A DNA stretch of 51,955 nucleotides from Klebsiella pneumoniae (lineage in GTDB: Bacteria > Pseudomonadota > Gammaproteobacteria > Pseudomonadales > Pseudohongiellaceae), in assembly GCA_945869725.1 (NCBI GenBank), contig CAMBPO010000012.1:1-51955 (forward strand), given 5' to 3'. This document shows positions 33,032 through 41,844 of this stretch, piece after piece (the stretch's first letter is position 1; each line of letters starts with the position of its first letter). Both the position numbers and the translations under genes were made by a program. A model generated the notes under the pieces. It was not told where the DNA came from. It saw only the letters and a program-made list of their open reading frames with translations, and did no database searches.

Positions 33032-33195
33032 TCCCGGAAATCCACCCTCAAGGTGGGCGTGTGTTGTCTCCACAGAGTCAGCAGCTCGGGAAAATGAACG
33101 TTAACTCCTTGTCTTACCGTACTTTTTAGGCGGCCTGGTTGTTAATTAAACCAGTTCTCCTGCTTGCGGAAGACTTATTTCCAGAAGGAGTCTCT
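33032..33195 (+). promoter_or_regulatory. Leader of the rpsF operon mRNA, possible S6:S18 autoregulation site
   Basis: A 164-nt untranslated leader contains a CCACC-CTCAA-GGTGG hairpin and a second one, CTGGTT/AACCAG, after a CCG...CGG pair at about 33117-33133. Many bacteria control this operon by binding of the S6:S18 dimer to a leader hairpin with a bulged CCG. This leader could do so; the exact motif is not confirmed. Confidence 0.4.
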
Positions 33196-33651
33196 ATGAG
33201 ACACTACGAAATAGTATTTGTTGTACACCCTGATCAGAGTGATCAGGTTCCTGCGATGGTTGAGCGTTATACCCAGATGATTACCGAGACCGGTGGCAAA
33301 ATTCACCGTTACGAAGACTGGGGCCGCCGCCAACTTGCTTACCCAATTAACAAAATACACAAAGCGCATTACATTCTGCTGAACGTAGAGTGTGGCAAAG
33401 ATGTATTGGACGAAATCGTGACGCTGTTCCGTTATAACGATGCCATTCTGCGTAATCTGGTTATCAAAATGGACGGCCCGGTGACTGAAGAGTCCCTGAT
33501 CCTGAAAAATGAGCGTGAAAGCCGTGAGCGTCGTGCACGCGCCGAGACCAAGCGTCGTCTGGAAGAAGAAGAAGCTGAATCAGCTGACGACGATGACTCT
33601 GAAGACGGTTTTGATGCCGATTCAGATGACAGCGACGACGACGGCCGATAA
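33196..33651 (+). CDS. rpsF: Small ribosomal subunit protein bS6
   Basis: 151 aa from the ATG at 33196, preceded by AGAAGGAG; the longer frame from 33139 is rejected. [15 protein letters not shown] is the standard N-terminus, with [19 protein letters not shown] in the middle. The C-terminal ~30 residues are a long acidic tail (EEEEAES, then Asp/Ser runs), longer than the short Glu tail that RimK adds in E. coli. It pairs with bS18 in the 30S platform. Confidence 0.97.
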   Translation: MRHYEIVFVVHPDQSDQVPAMVERYTQMITETGGKIHRYEDWGRRQLAYPINKIHKAHYILLNVECGKDVLDEIVTLFRYNDAILRNLVIKMDGPVTEESLILKNERESRERRARAETKRRLEEEEAESADDDDSEDGFDADSDDSDDDGR

Positions 33652-33684
33652 CAACTAATCACAGCTTTTTAAAGGATACTGACC

Positions 33685-33915
33685 ATGTCACGTTTTTTTC
33701 GACGCCGTAAGTTCTGCAAATTTACTGCAGAAGGCACCATACAGATCGATTACAAAGATATTGAAACGCTAAAAGCTTATATTTCCGAGACCGGCAAAAT
33801 TGTTCCAAGCCGCATCACCGGAACCAAGGCACGTTACCAGCGTCAACTGGCTGTCGCCGTTAAACGCGCCCGTCACTTGTCGTTGATTCCGTATACTGAC
33901 AGCCATAACGTTTAA
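33685..33915 (+). CDS. rpsR: Small ribosomal subunit protein bS18
   Basis: 76 aa, normal length. [14 protein letters not shown] at the start and [20 protein letters not shown] in the centre are diagnostic. It binds bS6 in the 30S subunit. AAAGGA lies just upstream of the ATG, 33 bp after rpsF. Confidence 0.98.
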   Translation: MSRFFRRRKFCKFTAEGTIQIDYKDIETLKAYISETGKIVPSRITGTKARYQRQLAVAVKRARHLSLIPYTDSHNV

Positions 33916-33970
33916 GCTGTTGAGTTCTTGCTGGCATGGGCGCAGCGCGCCAACCTGGTGAGGAAGTTGT

Positions 33971-34819
33971 ATGCAAGGTTTAGCACACTATGCGATGCGC
34001 GGCCGCCGTCAGGCGATCACCACGGTATTTGTGTGCGGCCTGATTCCTCTGGTTAACATGCTTGTCCCGGCATTGATGGGACTGGTTTTATTGAGGCACG
34101 GTCCGAGAGAGACCTTGCTGGTGGCAGCCTGGGGCGCCTTGCCGTTGTTTGGGTGGGCGATGATGGGTGACATCACCCCGCTGGTGCTGATGCTTGGCGT
34201 GTTGGGCCTGGCAGCGGTACTGCGGCAGAGTGCTTCCTGGCAATACACCTTGCTGGCGGGCATTCTGGTCGGGGTGGGTGCAGAGATGGCGCTGCGACTA
34301 AGGCCGGATTTTCTGGTGTTGTTGCAGCAGCAGGTTGAAGCTTTTGTGGCCGCCGGGACGTTACCGGACCAGCCAGAGATTGCGCCGGAATTGATGCGTA
34401 GTGCGCTGATTAGCTTGTTTGGTTTGATGCACATGTTTATGAGCATCTGTCTGATACTGCTGGCGCGTTGGTGGCAGGCCGTGCTGTTTAACCCGGGTGG
34501 TTTTCAGCAGGAGTTTCACCAGATCAGGCTGCAGTCGCCGGTTGCTTTGTTGCTGATGGTACTGTTTCTCGCGGCGACCGCCGGAGTGACAGTACTGACA
34601 GGCTGGATAATGTATTTTTTGATGCCCTTGTTTTTTGCCGGACTGGCATTGGTGCATGGGTTAGTAGGCTTGAAAAAACTATCGCGGCTTTGGCTTGTGG
34701 CGTTTTATATGCTGATGCTGAATCCGCCGTTGGCGCAACTGTTAGCAGTGGCCGCGCTTATTGACAGCTGGTATGACTTCCGTGGTCGCATAAAAGCAGC
34801 CGCAGGTCCAACTAGCTGA
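33971..34819 (+). CDS. DUF2232 family polytopic membrane protein
   Basis: 282 aa. About eight hydrophobic segments, among them [54 protein letters not shown] and [19 protein letters not shown]. No signal peptide or catalytic motif. YybS/DUF2232 proteins sit between rpsR and rplI in many bacteria and their job is unknown. AGGAAG precedes the ATG. The gene is embedded in the ribosomal operon, so it is probably made at substantial levels. Confidence 0.85.
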   Translation: MQGLAHYAMRGRRQAITTVFVCGLIPLVNMLVPALMGLVLLRHGPRETLLVAAWGALPLFGWAMMGDITPLVLMLGVLGLAAVLRQSASWQYTLLAGILVGVGAEMALRLRPDFLVLLQQQVEAFVAAGTLPDQPEIAPELMRSALISLFGLMHMFMSICLILLARWWQAVLFNPGGFQQEFHQIRLQSPVALLLMVLFLAATAGVTVLTGWIMYFLMPLFFAGLALVHGLVGLKKLSRLWLVAFYMLMLNPPLAQLLAVAALIDSWYDFRGRIKAAAGPTS

Positions 34820-34869
34820 GGCCCGACAGGCGCCTGATCATGAATCAGGATTTTATTGAGGAAAATATC

Positions 34870-35316
34870 ATGAACGTAATTATGCTGGAAAAAGTAGGCC
34901 GTTTGGGCAGTGTTGGTGACACAGCATCTGTTCGTCCGGGTTATGCACGTAACTTTTTGTTCCCCACTGGCAAAGCCGTGCCGGCAACAAAAAACAATCT
35001 GGCTGACTTTGAAACCCGTCGTGCTGAATTGCTGGCGGCACACAATGCCAACGTGGGCAAGGCTCAGGCGCGCGCTGACAAGCTGAAAGACCTGCGTGTT
35101 GCTATCTCCGTCAACGCGGGCGATGAAGGCAAACTGTTCGGTTCTGTGGGCACACGTGATATAGCTGATGCCGTGACCGCAGCCGGTCAGGAAATCACCA
35201 AAGCCGAAGTTCGTCTGCCAAACGGTGCCATCCGTGAAGTGGGTGAATGGCTGGTATCAATTGACCTCGGCTTTGAAGTAGAAGCCGTGGTCACTGTTGC
35301 GGTTGTTCCTGCTTAA
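34870..35316 (+). CDS. rplI: Large ribosomal subunit protein bL9
   Basis: 148 aa from the ATG at 34870, with GAGG 8 nt upstream; the longer frame from 34840 is rejected. [17 protein letters not shown] and [17 protein letters not shown] are signature sequences of the N-terminal domain; a long helix links to the C-terminal domain ([14 protein letters not shown]). It binds 23S rRNA at the base of the L1 stalk. The last codons and stop are duplicated in tandem downstream. Confidence 0.97.
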   Translation: MNVIMLEKVGRLGSVGDTASVRPGYARNFLFPTGKAVPATKNNLADFETRRAELLAAHNANVGKAQARADKLKDLRVAISVNAGDEGKLFGSVGTRDIADAVTAAGQEITKAEVRLPNGAIREVGEWLVSIDLGFEVEAVVTVAVVPA

Positions 35317-35350
35317 TCGCATTTGATTGCCTGCTTAATCGCATTTGATT
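35308..35350 (+). repeat. Tandem duplication of the rplI 3' end
   Basis: A 21-bp segment covering the final Pro-Ala-stop codons of rplI (35308-35328) recurs exactly at 35330-35350. The second copy lies after the stop and has no coding effect. Confidence 0.9.
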
Positions 35351-35435
35351 AACAGCACCACCGCAGGCGGTGATTCAACACGCTGGCAACTGAGGTTGCA
35401 GGTTGTTTGTCATCACCGCTTAGTGGGAGAATAAG

Positions 35436-35470
35436 GCACCGCCACCCTTTGGGTCGTGGTGCTTTTTTTT
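35436..35470 (+). terminator. Intrinsic terminator between rplI and dnaB
   Basis: GCACCGCCACCC and GGGTCGTGGTGC pair with one mismatch and one G-T around a TTT loop, followed by eight T. It ends the ribosomal protein operon; some read-through may reach dnaB, which starts 22 bp later. Confidence 0.85.
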
Positions 35471-35492
35471 GCCTGGGTTTTTAGGGAGCACA

Positions 35493-36938
35493 ATGTCAGA
35501 ACGCACAACAACAGAGCTCAGGGAGCCCGCTGCCTCGTTTGATCGTCCATCCCGGCAGACGCCATTAAGTGCCGCCCATGCCTTGGGCGCAGGCTTAAAA
35601 GTGCCGCCGCATTCTGTTGAAGCCGAACAGGCCGTGTTGGGCGGACTGATGCTCGACAATACTGCCTGGGACAATGTTGCCGAAGTGCTGCAGGCCGTGG
35701 ATTTTTATCGCCATGAGCATCAACTGATTTTTGATGTCATGCAGCGGCACGCCGAAGCCAGTAAACCCATCGATGTAGTGACCTTGGTTGAAGCGCTGGA
35801 CAGTCTGAATCAGGTGCAGGATTCCGGTGGCATTGAATACCTGTCAGATCTTGCCAGTCACGCCCGCGGTACCGCCAACATCAGCGCGTATGCGCGCATC
35901 ATCCGCGAGCGCGCAACGCTGCGCACGCTGATCAGTGTCTCCAATGAAATTGCCGACAATGCCTTTAATCCTGCCGGTCGCGAAGCCGCTGACGTGCTGG
36001 ATTTTGCTGAGCAGAAAGTCTTCCAGATCGCCGACAGCCGCGCGCGCGATGGCGGCCCACAACCGGTTAACCCGTTGTTGACCAAGGTGGTGGAGAAGAT
36101 CGATATCCTCATCAAGTCCAAGGGTGCTATTACCGGGCTGTCCACGGGTTACAAGGATCTGGACCGCAAGACCTCCGGTTTGCAGAAATCCGATCTGATT
36201 ATCGTGGCGGGGCGTCCTTCCATGGGCAAAACCAGTTTTGCCATGAATCTGGCCGAGCACGCGGTCATGACTCAAGACAAACCGGTGTTGGTGTTCAGCC
36301 TTGAAATGCCCGCCGAGAGCCTAATTTTCCGTATGCTCAGTTCCATTGGCAGAATTGACCAGTCACGCCTGCGTAACGGTCAGCTGGAAGACGAGGACTG
36401 GCCTAAGCTGACCGCGGCGATTGCCAAGCTCAAGGATCGCCCGTTGTTGATTGATGACAGCGTTGGCCTGACACCGACCGAGATGCGCGCGCGTGCGCGG
36501 CGTGTGGTGCGCGAGTATGGCGGGTTGGCGCTGGTGGTGGTGGATTACCTGCAGCTGATGCAGATAAAAGGTTATGGCGATAACCGTGTGGGCGAAATAT
36601 CTGAAATCTCGCGCTCGTTAAAAACGCTGGCTCGCGAGTTCTCCTGCCCGGTGATTGCATTGTCACAATTGAACCGTAGTCTTGAACAGCGTCCGAACAA
36701 GCGGCCAGTGATGTCAGACCTGCGTGAATCAGGCGCCATCGAGCAAGACGCCGACATTATCGCGTTTGTGTACCGTGATGAGGTTTACAACCAGGATACC
36801 CAGGATAAAGGCATCGCCGAGATCATTATCGGCAAACAACGAAATGGTCCTATTGGCACGGTGAAGCTGGGCTTTATGGGGCAGTTCACCCGTTTTGATA
36901 ATCTGGCCTTGCCAGACTACGACGACAGTTATGCCTGA
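35493..36938 (+). CDS. dnaB: Replicative DNA helicase DnaB
   Basis: 481 aa from the ATG at 35493 with AGGGAG upstream; a longer frame from 35469 would start in the terminator. PPHSVEAEQAVLGGLMLD begins the N-terminal primase-interaction domain. The RecA-like motor has Walker A GRPSMGKTS, VFSLEMPAE, the Walker B region LVVVDYLQLM, and the C-terminal SDLRESGAIEQDAD. It forms the hexamer that unwinds DNA at the replication fork. No intein is present. It ends in a short overlap with alr. Confidence 0.97.
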   Translation: MSERTTTELREPAASFDRPSRQTPLSAAHALGAGLKVPPHSVEAEQAVLGGLMLDNTAWDNVAEVLQAVDFYRHEHQLIFDVMQRHAEASKPIDVVTLVEALDSLNQVQDSGGIEYLSDLASHARGTANISAYARIIRERATLRTLISVSNEIADNAFNPAGREAADVLDFAEQKVFQIADSRARDGGPQPVNPLLTKVVEKIDILIKSKGAITGLSTGYKDLDRKTSGLQKSDLIIVAGRPSMGKTSFAMNLAEHAVMTQDKPVLVFSLEMPAESLIFRMLSSIGRIDQSRLRNGQLEDEDWPKLTAAIAKLKDRPLLIDDSVGLTPTEMRARARRVVREYGGLALVVVDYLQLMQIKGYGDNRVGEISEISRSLKTLAREFSCPVIALSQLNRSLEQRPNKRPVMSDLRESGAIEQDADIIAFVYRDEVYNQDTQDKGIAEIIIGKQRNGPIGTVKLGFMGQFTRFDNLALPDYDDSYA

Positions 36939-38067
36939 TTCGCACAGCTGGGCACACATTGATGTTGAGGCCCTGCGCCATAACCTTGAGCGCGCACGTA
37001 TCAGTGCGCCCGGGCGACGCGTGTGTGCCGTGATAAAGGCCAACGCTTACGGACACGGTGTGCATACGGTGGCCAAGGCGCTGCAGCCGGTGCTGCAGGG
37101 CAATGATCTGTTTGCCGTGGCCACGCTGCATGAGGCGCTGATACTGCGTCACACCGCGAGTACCGAGGCTATTCTGGTGTTGCGCGGCCCGCTCACGCTG
37201 GAAGAACTGACCTTGCTGGTGCAGGGTGGTTTTCACTGGGTGCTGCATTCGCGCTATCAGGCGGAGCTGTTAAAGAACTGGCTTAAATCATTGGCTGGCG
37301 CCGTATCGCCAACCCTCAATATCTGGTTAAAAATCAACACCGGAATGAACCGTCTGGGATTGCCGGCGGACGACCTGCATGACATCTGGCGTTGGCTGCA
37401 GTCTCTGAAGCTGCCGGGTGAGCGGGTGCTGATGTCGCATTTTGCCACCGCCGATGAGCATGAACATGTGCTGGCACATCAGCAGCAAACCGGGTTTGCA
37501 GCGCTTGTTAACAGCTTGCCCGATGCTGAGCATTGCTCACGTAGTTTATCGGCCTCAGCCGGCATTGTGTCCTGGCCGCAGGCGCATCATGACATCGTGC
37601 GCCCGGGCATCATGTTGTATGGGGCATCGCCCATGGCAGCCACTGACGGCAGCCACTACCAATTAAAGCCGGTGATGAGTTTGAAGTCCCGGTTGTTGAC
37701 CATCAATCACGTAAAGGACGGCGACACGGTGGGTTACGGCGCGACCTATCACTGTGATCAGGACACACCGATTGGCGTTATCGGAATCGGTTATGGTGAC
37801 GGTTATCCGCGCCACGCGCCCAGTGGTACGCCGGTGTTGATCTATGCCCACGGGAAAGTCTGGGAAGCGCCGCTGGCGGGCAGGGTGTCTATGGATATGT
37901 TAACGGTGGATCTGCGCGGCATACCGGCCAGCCCCGGTGACGAGGTGTTGTTGTGGGGGCAGTCGTGGGGCAGTGAATTGCCAGCGGATCGTATCGCGCG
38001 TTATGCGGGCACTATTGCTTATGAGCTGTTCTGTCAGGTGACTTCTCGCGTAAGGTTTACAGTCTGA
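36931..38067 (+). CDS. alr: Alanine racemase
   Basis: 378 aa from the ATG at 36931, inside the last codons of dnaB. The PLP lysine is Lys36 in AVIKANAYGHG, and VGYGATYHC carries the second catalytic Tyr. GIGYGDGYPR and GRVSMDM are further conserved blocks. It makes D-alanine for peptidoglycan. Overlaps at both ends (8 bp with dnaB, 1 bp with radA) indicate one transcript. Confidence 0.96.
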   Translation: MPDSHSWAHIDVEALRHNLERARISAPGRRVCAVIKANAYGHGVHTVAKALQPVLQGNDLFAVATLHEALILRHTASTEAILVLRGPLTLEELTLLVQGGFHWVLHSRYQAELLKNWLKSLAGAVSPTLNIWLKINTGMNRLGLPADDLHDIWRWLQSLKLPGERVLMSHFATADEHEHVLAHQQQTGFAALVNSLPDAEHCSRSLSASAGIVSWPQAHHDIVRPGIMLYGASPMAATDGSHYQLKPVMSLKSRLLTINHVKDGDTVGYGATYHCDQDTPIGVIGIGYGDGYPRHAPSGTPVLIYAHGKVWEAPLAGRVSMDMLTVDLRGIPASPGDEVLLWGQSWGSELPADRIARYAGTIAYELFCQVTSRVRFTV

Positions 38068-39446
38068 TGGCTAAAGCAAAAACAGCCTTTGTGTGTGAGG
38101 ACTGCGGTGCTGAGTTCAGCAAGTGGCAGGGGCAATGCACGGAGTGCAAGGCCTGGAACACGCTGACGCGCATCACCGTGGCCAGTGCCACCACCAATAG
38201 CTCACCGGCGGTGCAGGCGGATTTTCGCCGACAGGGTTACGCCGGGCAATTGTCCAGTGTGCAGGATCTGTCGGAGATTGATGTGGCGGCTTTACCGCGC
38301 TTTTCATCATCCTTGACTGAATTTGATCGGGTGTTGGGTGGTGGTCTGGTGCCGGGGTCAGTGATCCTGATCGGCGGTAACCCGGGTGCTGGCAAAAGTA
38401 CCTTGTTGCTTCAGGTGATGTGCACGCTGGCGCAGTTGATGCCAGCCATGTATGTCACCGGTGAAGAGTCCTTGCAGCAGGTGGGTATGCGCGCGCACCG
38501 GCTGGGCTTGCCGGAAAAAAATCTCAAAATGCTTGCCGAGACTGAAGTCGAAACCATCTGCAGGCTCGCGGAAGAGTTGCAGCCTAAATTGCTGGTGGTC
38601 GATTCCATTCAGGTGATGCATAGCAGTGATGTGCCGTCTGCGCCCGGCAGTGTGTCGCAGGTGCGTGAATGTGCCGCTTATCTGATCCGATATGCCAAAC
38701 AAACCGGCACAGTGCTGTTTCTGGTGGGACATGTCACCAAAGATGGTTCCCTGGCCGGCCCGAAAGTGCTGGAGCACATGATTGACTGTTTTGTGATGCT
38801 GGAAGGTGGCAGTGATACCCGTTACCGTACCCTGCGCGGCCAGAAAAATCGCTTTGGCGCCATCAATGAGCTCGGTGTGTTTGCGATGACTGAAAAAGGC
38901 CTGAAGGAAGTGAAAAACCCTTCGGCCATTTTCCTTGCCAGAACCGAGGAAGAAAGTCCCGGCTCACTGGTGATGGTGTTGTGGGAAGGCACCCGGCCAC
39001 TGCTGGTGGAAATACAGGCGCTGGTGGATGGCAGTCAGACCGGCGCTGCCCGGCGCCTGGCGGTGGGGCTGGATCAGAACCGACTGGGAATGCTGCTGGC
39101 AGTGTTACACCGCCACGGTGGTTTGTTTATGGCCGATCAGGATGTCTATGTGAACGTGGTGGGCGGCGTCAAAGTCACCGAAACCGGCGCGGATCTGGCG
39201 GTGTTGCTGGCCATCGTGTCCAGTTTCCGCGATCGCGCCCTGCCGCATGATCTGGTGGTGTTCGGCGAAGTCGGGCTGGCCGGTGAGATTCGTCCGGTAC
39301 CCAGTGGTCAGGAACGTTTGCAGGAAGCCGCAAAACACGGCTTCAAACGTGCCATTGTGCCCAAAGCCAATTGCCCCAAAAACGCAGTACCGGGTATGGA
39401 AATTATTGGTGTCAGTAAACTCTCGGAAGCGCTGGCTGCCTTGTAA
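38067..39446 (+). CDS. radA: DNA repair protein RadA
   Basis: 459 aa. An N-terminal zinc finger (Cys10, Cys13, Cys24, Cys27), a RecA-like core with Walker A GGNPGAGKST (103-112), the RadA-specific KNRFG motif and a Lon-protease-like C-terminal domain (GEVGLAGEIRPV). It promotes branch migration in recombination. The start shares its first base with the alr stop. Confidence 0.97.
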   Translation: MAKAKTAFVCEDCGAEFSKWQGQCTECKAWNTLTRITVASATTNSSPAVQADFRRQGYAGQLSSVQDLSEIDVAALPRFSSSLTEFDRVLGGGLVPGSVILIGGNPGAGKSTLLLQVMCTLAQLMPAMYVTGEESLQQVGMRAHRLGLPEKNLKMLAETEVETICRLAEELQPKLLVVDSIQVMHSSDVPSAPGSVSQVRECAAYLIRYAKQTGTVLFLVGHVTKDGSLAGPKVLEHMIDCFVMLEGGSDTRYRTLRGQKNRFGAINELGVFAMTEKGLKEVKNPSAIFLARTEEESPGSLVMVLWEGTRPLLVEIQALVDGSQTGAARRLAVGLDQNRLGMLLAVLHRHGGLFMADQDVYVNVVGGVKVTETGADLAVLLAIVSSFRDRALPHDLVVFGEVGLAGEIRPVPSGQERLQEAAKHGFKRAIVPKANCPKNAVPGMEIIGVSKLSEALAAL

Positions 39447-39503
39447 TCGCCAGGGATTGCCTCATGTCAGCAGCCTCAAATCACCAAGGATTTAACACTG
39501 CTT

Positions 39504-40223
39504 ATGTTGTCTTCATTTATAGAATTTATTCAGTCCAACTTTCTCAATCTGTTTGCCATGATGTTTTTTCTTGGCTGCTACCGGGGTTACCTGCACTACA
39601 CTGCAAGGCGCAGCGTTGATACACCCTGCTTGGCCTTCGCCATGCACCGCTACCGCAAGCAATGGATACGAATGGCGCTGATCCGTGAGAACCGCATCAC
39701 CGACACCAATATTGTGGCTAACCTTGAGCGCAACGTGTCGTTCTTTGCCTCGACCACCTTACTGGTGCTGGCGGGTCTGGTCACTATGCTGGGTTCGTCA
39801 GATGTGATGTTAGGCATGCTTAACGACTTGCCGTTTTCTGATCAAAGCACGCTGGCGCAGTGGGAAATCAAAGTAGTGATGCTGATCTGCCTGTTTGTGT
39901 ACGGATTTTTTAAATTTACTTGGAGCCTGCGCCAATTTGGTCTGGTGTCGGTGATGATTGGCAGCGCGCCGGAAAAATCCCTACAGCCTACGATCGAAGA
40001 AATGAATCGCCACGTCGATTCGATTTCCAAAATGGCCTCCAAAGCCTCAGGCAATTTTAATAATGGGCTGCGCAGTTACTATTTTGCCATGGCTGCGCTG
40101 GGTTGGTTCCTGAATGCCTGGGTGCTGATAGGCCTGTCGATGTTTGTGGTGTTTATTCTCTATCGCCGTGAGTTCAAGTCAGATACCTTGGGTATCATGA
40201 TGGATGATCTGCCCGAAAATTGA
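39504..40223 (+). CDS. DUF599 family membrane protein
   Basis: 239 aa. Four hydrophobic segments: NLFAMMFFLGCYRGYLHYTA, STTLLVLAGLVTMLG, VVMLICLFVYGFFKFTW and YYFAMAALGWFLNAWVLIGL plus an adjoining stretch. RENRITDTNIVANLERNVSFF is the conserved block between the first two. No enzyme motif; function unknown. It starts 57 bp after radA on the same strand. Confidence 0.82.
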   Translation: MLSSFIEFIQSNFLNLFAMMFFLGCYRGYLHYTARRSVDTPCLAFAMHRYRKQWIRMALIRENRITDTNIVANLERNVSFFASTTLLVLAGLVTMLGSSDVMLGMLNDLPFSDQSTLAQWEIKVVMLICLFVYGFFKFTWSLRQFGLVSVMIGSAPEKSLQPTIEEMNRHVDSISKMASKASGNFNNGLRSYYFAMAALGWFLNAWVLIGLSMFVVFILYRREFKSDTLGIMMDDLPEN

Positions 40224-40301
40224 GTCAGCAAAGTGTGCGACATGGTATCGAGGTGTCGGTTGAGGTGTTTGATGCCAGCGGGGAGCAGATTGACGTGCAA
40301 T

Positions 40302-40341
40302 AAAAAAAACAGGCTTGAAGCAGGTTAATGCCTCAAGCCTG
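40302..40341 (-). terminator. Intrinsic terminator of the decarboxylase gene
   Basis: Read on the minus strand: CAGGCTTGA, loop, TCAAGCCTG, then eight T. It may also help stop the converging DUF599 transcript. Confidence 0.9.
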
Positions 40342-40354
40342 ATGTCTTCAATAT

Positions 40355-40386
40355 GAGCAGGCTAATCCTTTTAGAGTAGCCTGCTC
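40355..40386. repeat. Second hairpin in the converging gap
   Basis: GAGCAGGCTA and TAGCCTGCTC are exact 10-bp arms around 12 nt, without a T-tract. It shares GCAGG/CCTGC elements with the terminator next to it. Confidence 0.65.
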
Positions 40387-40420
40387 AGTCAGCCAAGCCT
40401 TTTCTTAAAAACCAGCAGTC

Positions 40421-41593
40421 TTACACAAAGTAGGATTTCAGCGGCGGGAAGCCGTTAAATTCAATCGCGCTGTAGCTGGTGGTGTAGGCGCCGGTTGAGA
40501 ACCAGTACAGTCGATCCCCAGACGCCAGATTCAGCGGCAGGTGCGGTTTGTACTGCTCATACATGATGTCGGCGCTGTCACAGGTCGGGCCGGCAATAAT
40601 AACTTCTTCGGGCTCGCCCTGTTTTTCAACATAAATCGGGTACTTGATGCTCTCGTCCATGGTTTCGATCAGACCAGAGAACTTGCCGACATCGGTATAA
40701 ATCCAGCGGTGCAGCGAGGTGTTGGATTTGCGCGAAATTAGAATGACCTCAGACACCAGAATACCGGCATTGGAAATCAGTGAACGGCCTGGTTCCAGAA
40801 TAATCTCCGGAAAATCGTCACCAAAGTCTTCCTGGATAAACCGCGTAATCTCCTCGGCATACGTTGGCAGCGTGTTCGCACGAGTAACGTAGTTGGCCGG
40901 GAAGCCGCCGCCCAGATTGATCATTTTCAGGGTGATGCCGTCTTCTTCTTTCAGGCGCTCAAAAATTACTTTTACTTTGGCGATCGCCGAATCCCACACA
41001 CCAATATCACGCTGCTGTGAACCGACGTGGAACGAAATGCCGTAGGGCACCAGCCCGAGTTCGCGCGACAGAATCATCAGATCGATGGCCATGTCAGTGT
41101 GACAGCCAAACTTGCGCGACAAAGGCCAGTCGGCAGTGTGGCTGCCTTCTGTGAGGATGCGTGCGTAGATGCGTGAGCCGGGCGCAGCACGTGCAATATT
41201 GCGCAGGTCCGCTTCAGAATCCGTGGCAAACATACGCACACCTTTTTCATAGAAGTAGCGGATGTCTTTGCTCTTCTTGATGGTGTTGCCATAGCTGCAA
41301 CGTTCCGGAGGCACACCCAGGCCCAGCAGTTTGTCGAGTTCATAAATTGAGGCCACGTCAAAATTAGAGCCCTTGTCCTTCAGCAAGTTGATGATTTCTG
41401 GGGCAGGGTTGGCTTTAACGGCGTAATAAATTTTTGAGTATGGGAAATACTCGATCAAAGTGTCGTAGTGTTCGCTGATGGTGTTCAGGTCGATCACCAC
41501 AAATGGTGTCTCCTGAGTGTCCGCCATCGCTTTCATACGGTTAAAGGTATCCAGCGGGTAGAAATCTTCAATCTTGATGGGTGCAGTGCTCAT
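40421..41593 (-). CDS. Type III PLP-dependent decarboxylase (ornithine/lysine decarboxylase family)
   Basis: 390 aa. Alanine-racemase-fold decarboxylase: PLP lysine at Lys60 in YYAVKANP, HVGSQQRD, GGGFPANY, EPGRSLISNAG for phosphate and substrate, and GPTCDSAD with the catalytic Cys near the C-terminus. It should make putrescine from ornithine or cadaverine from lysine; the specificity cannot be fixed from these motifs. It is a single gene with its own terminator, divergent from the ABC exporter genes. The 250-bp gap 41594-41844 has promoter-like AT stretches but nothing else that I can support. Confidence 0.93.
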   Translation of the reverse strand: MSTAPIKIEDFYPLDTFNRMKAMADTQETPFVVIDLNTISEHYDTLIEYFPYSKIYYAVKANPAPEIINLLKDKGSNFDVASIYELDKLLGLGVPPERCSYGNTIKKSKDIRYFYEKGVRMFATDSEADLRNIARAAPGSRIYARILTEGSHTADWPLSRKFGCHTDMAIDLMILSRELGLVPYGISFHVGSQQRDIGVWDSAIAKVKVIFERLKEEDGITLKMINLGGGFPANYVTRANTLPTYAEEITRFIQEDFGDDFPEIILEPGRSLISNAGILVSEVILISRKSNTSLHRWIYTDVGKFSGLIETMDESIKYPIYVEKQGEPEEVIIAGPTCDSADIMYEQYKPHLPLNLASGDRLYWFSTGAYTTSYSAIEFNGFPPLKSYFV

Positions 41594-41844
41594 TCTTGGT
41601 GGTGACTCCTATAGCCAGTGCATGAGTGCGCTGACTGGGCATGTGTGATATTGCGGGTTAGTAGACTTCTGGCAGGAGTGCCAGCGTTGGTGGCACGCAT
41701 TGTAACAAACGCATCCACCACGTAAAACGAAGATTTTTGTTTTGAGAGAAATCAGACTGGCTTTTTTCCAGACAAGGACAATAATAGCCGCCTTGGCCAG
41801 CACAAGCGGATGTTGTTGAGCCTTGCACAGTGTCTGGATTGTTA

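Noticed and set aside
36895..36930. The upstream start of the alanine racemase frame
   Set aside because: It lies fully within dnaB; the ATG at 36931 overlaps the dnaB stop in the usual coupled way and gives the normal N-terminus.
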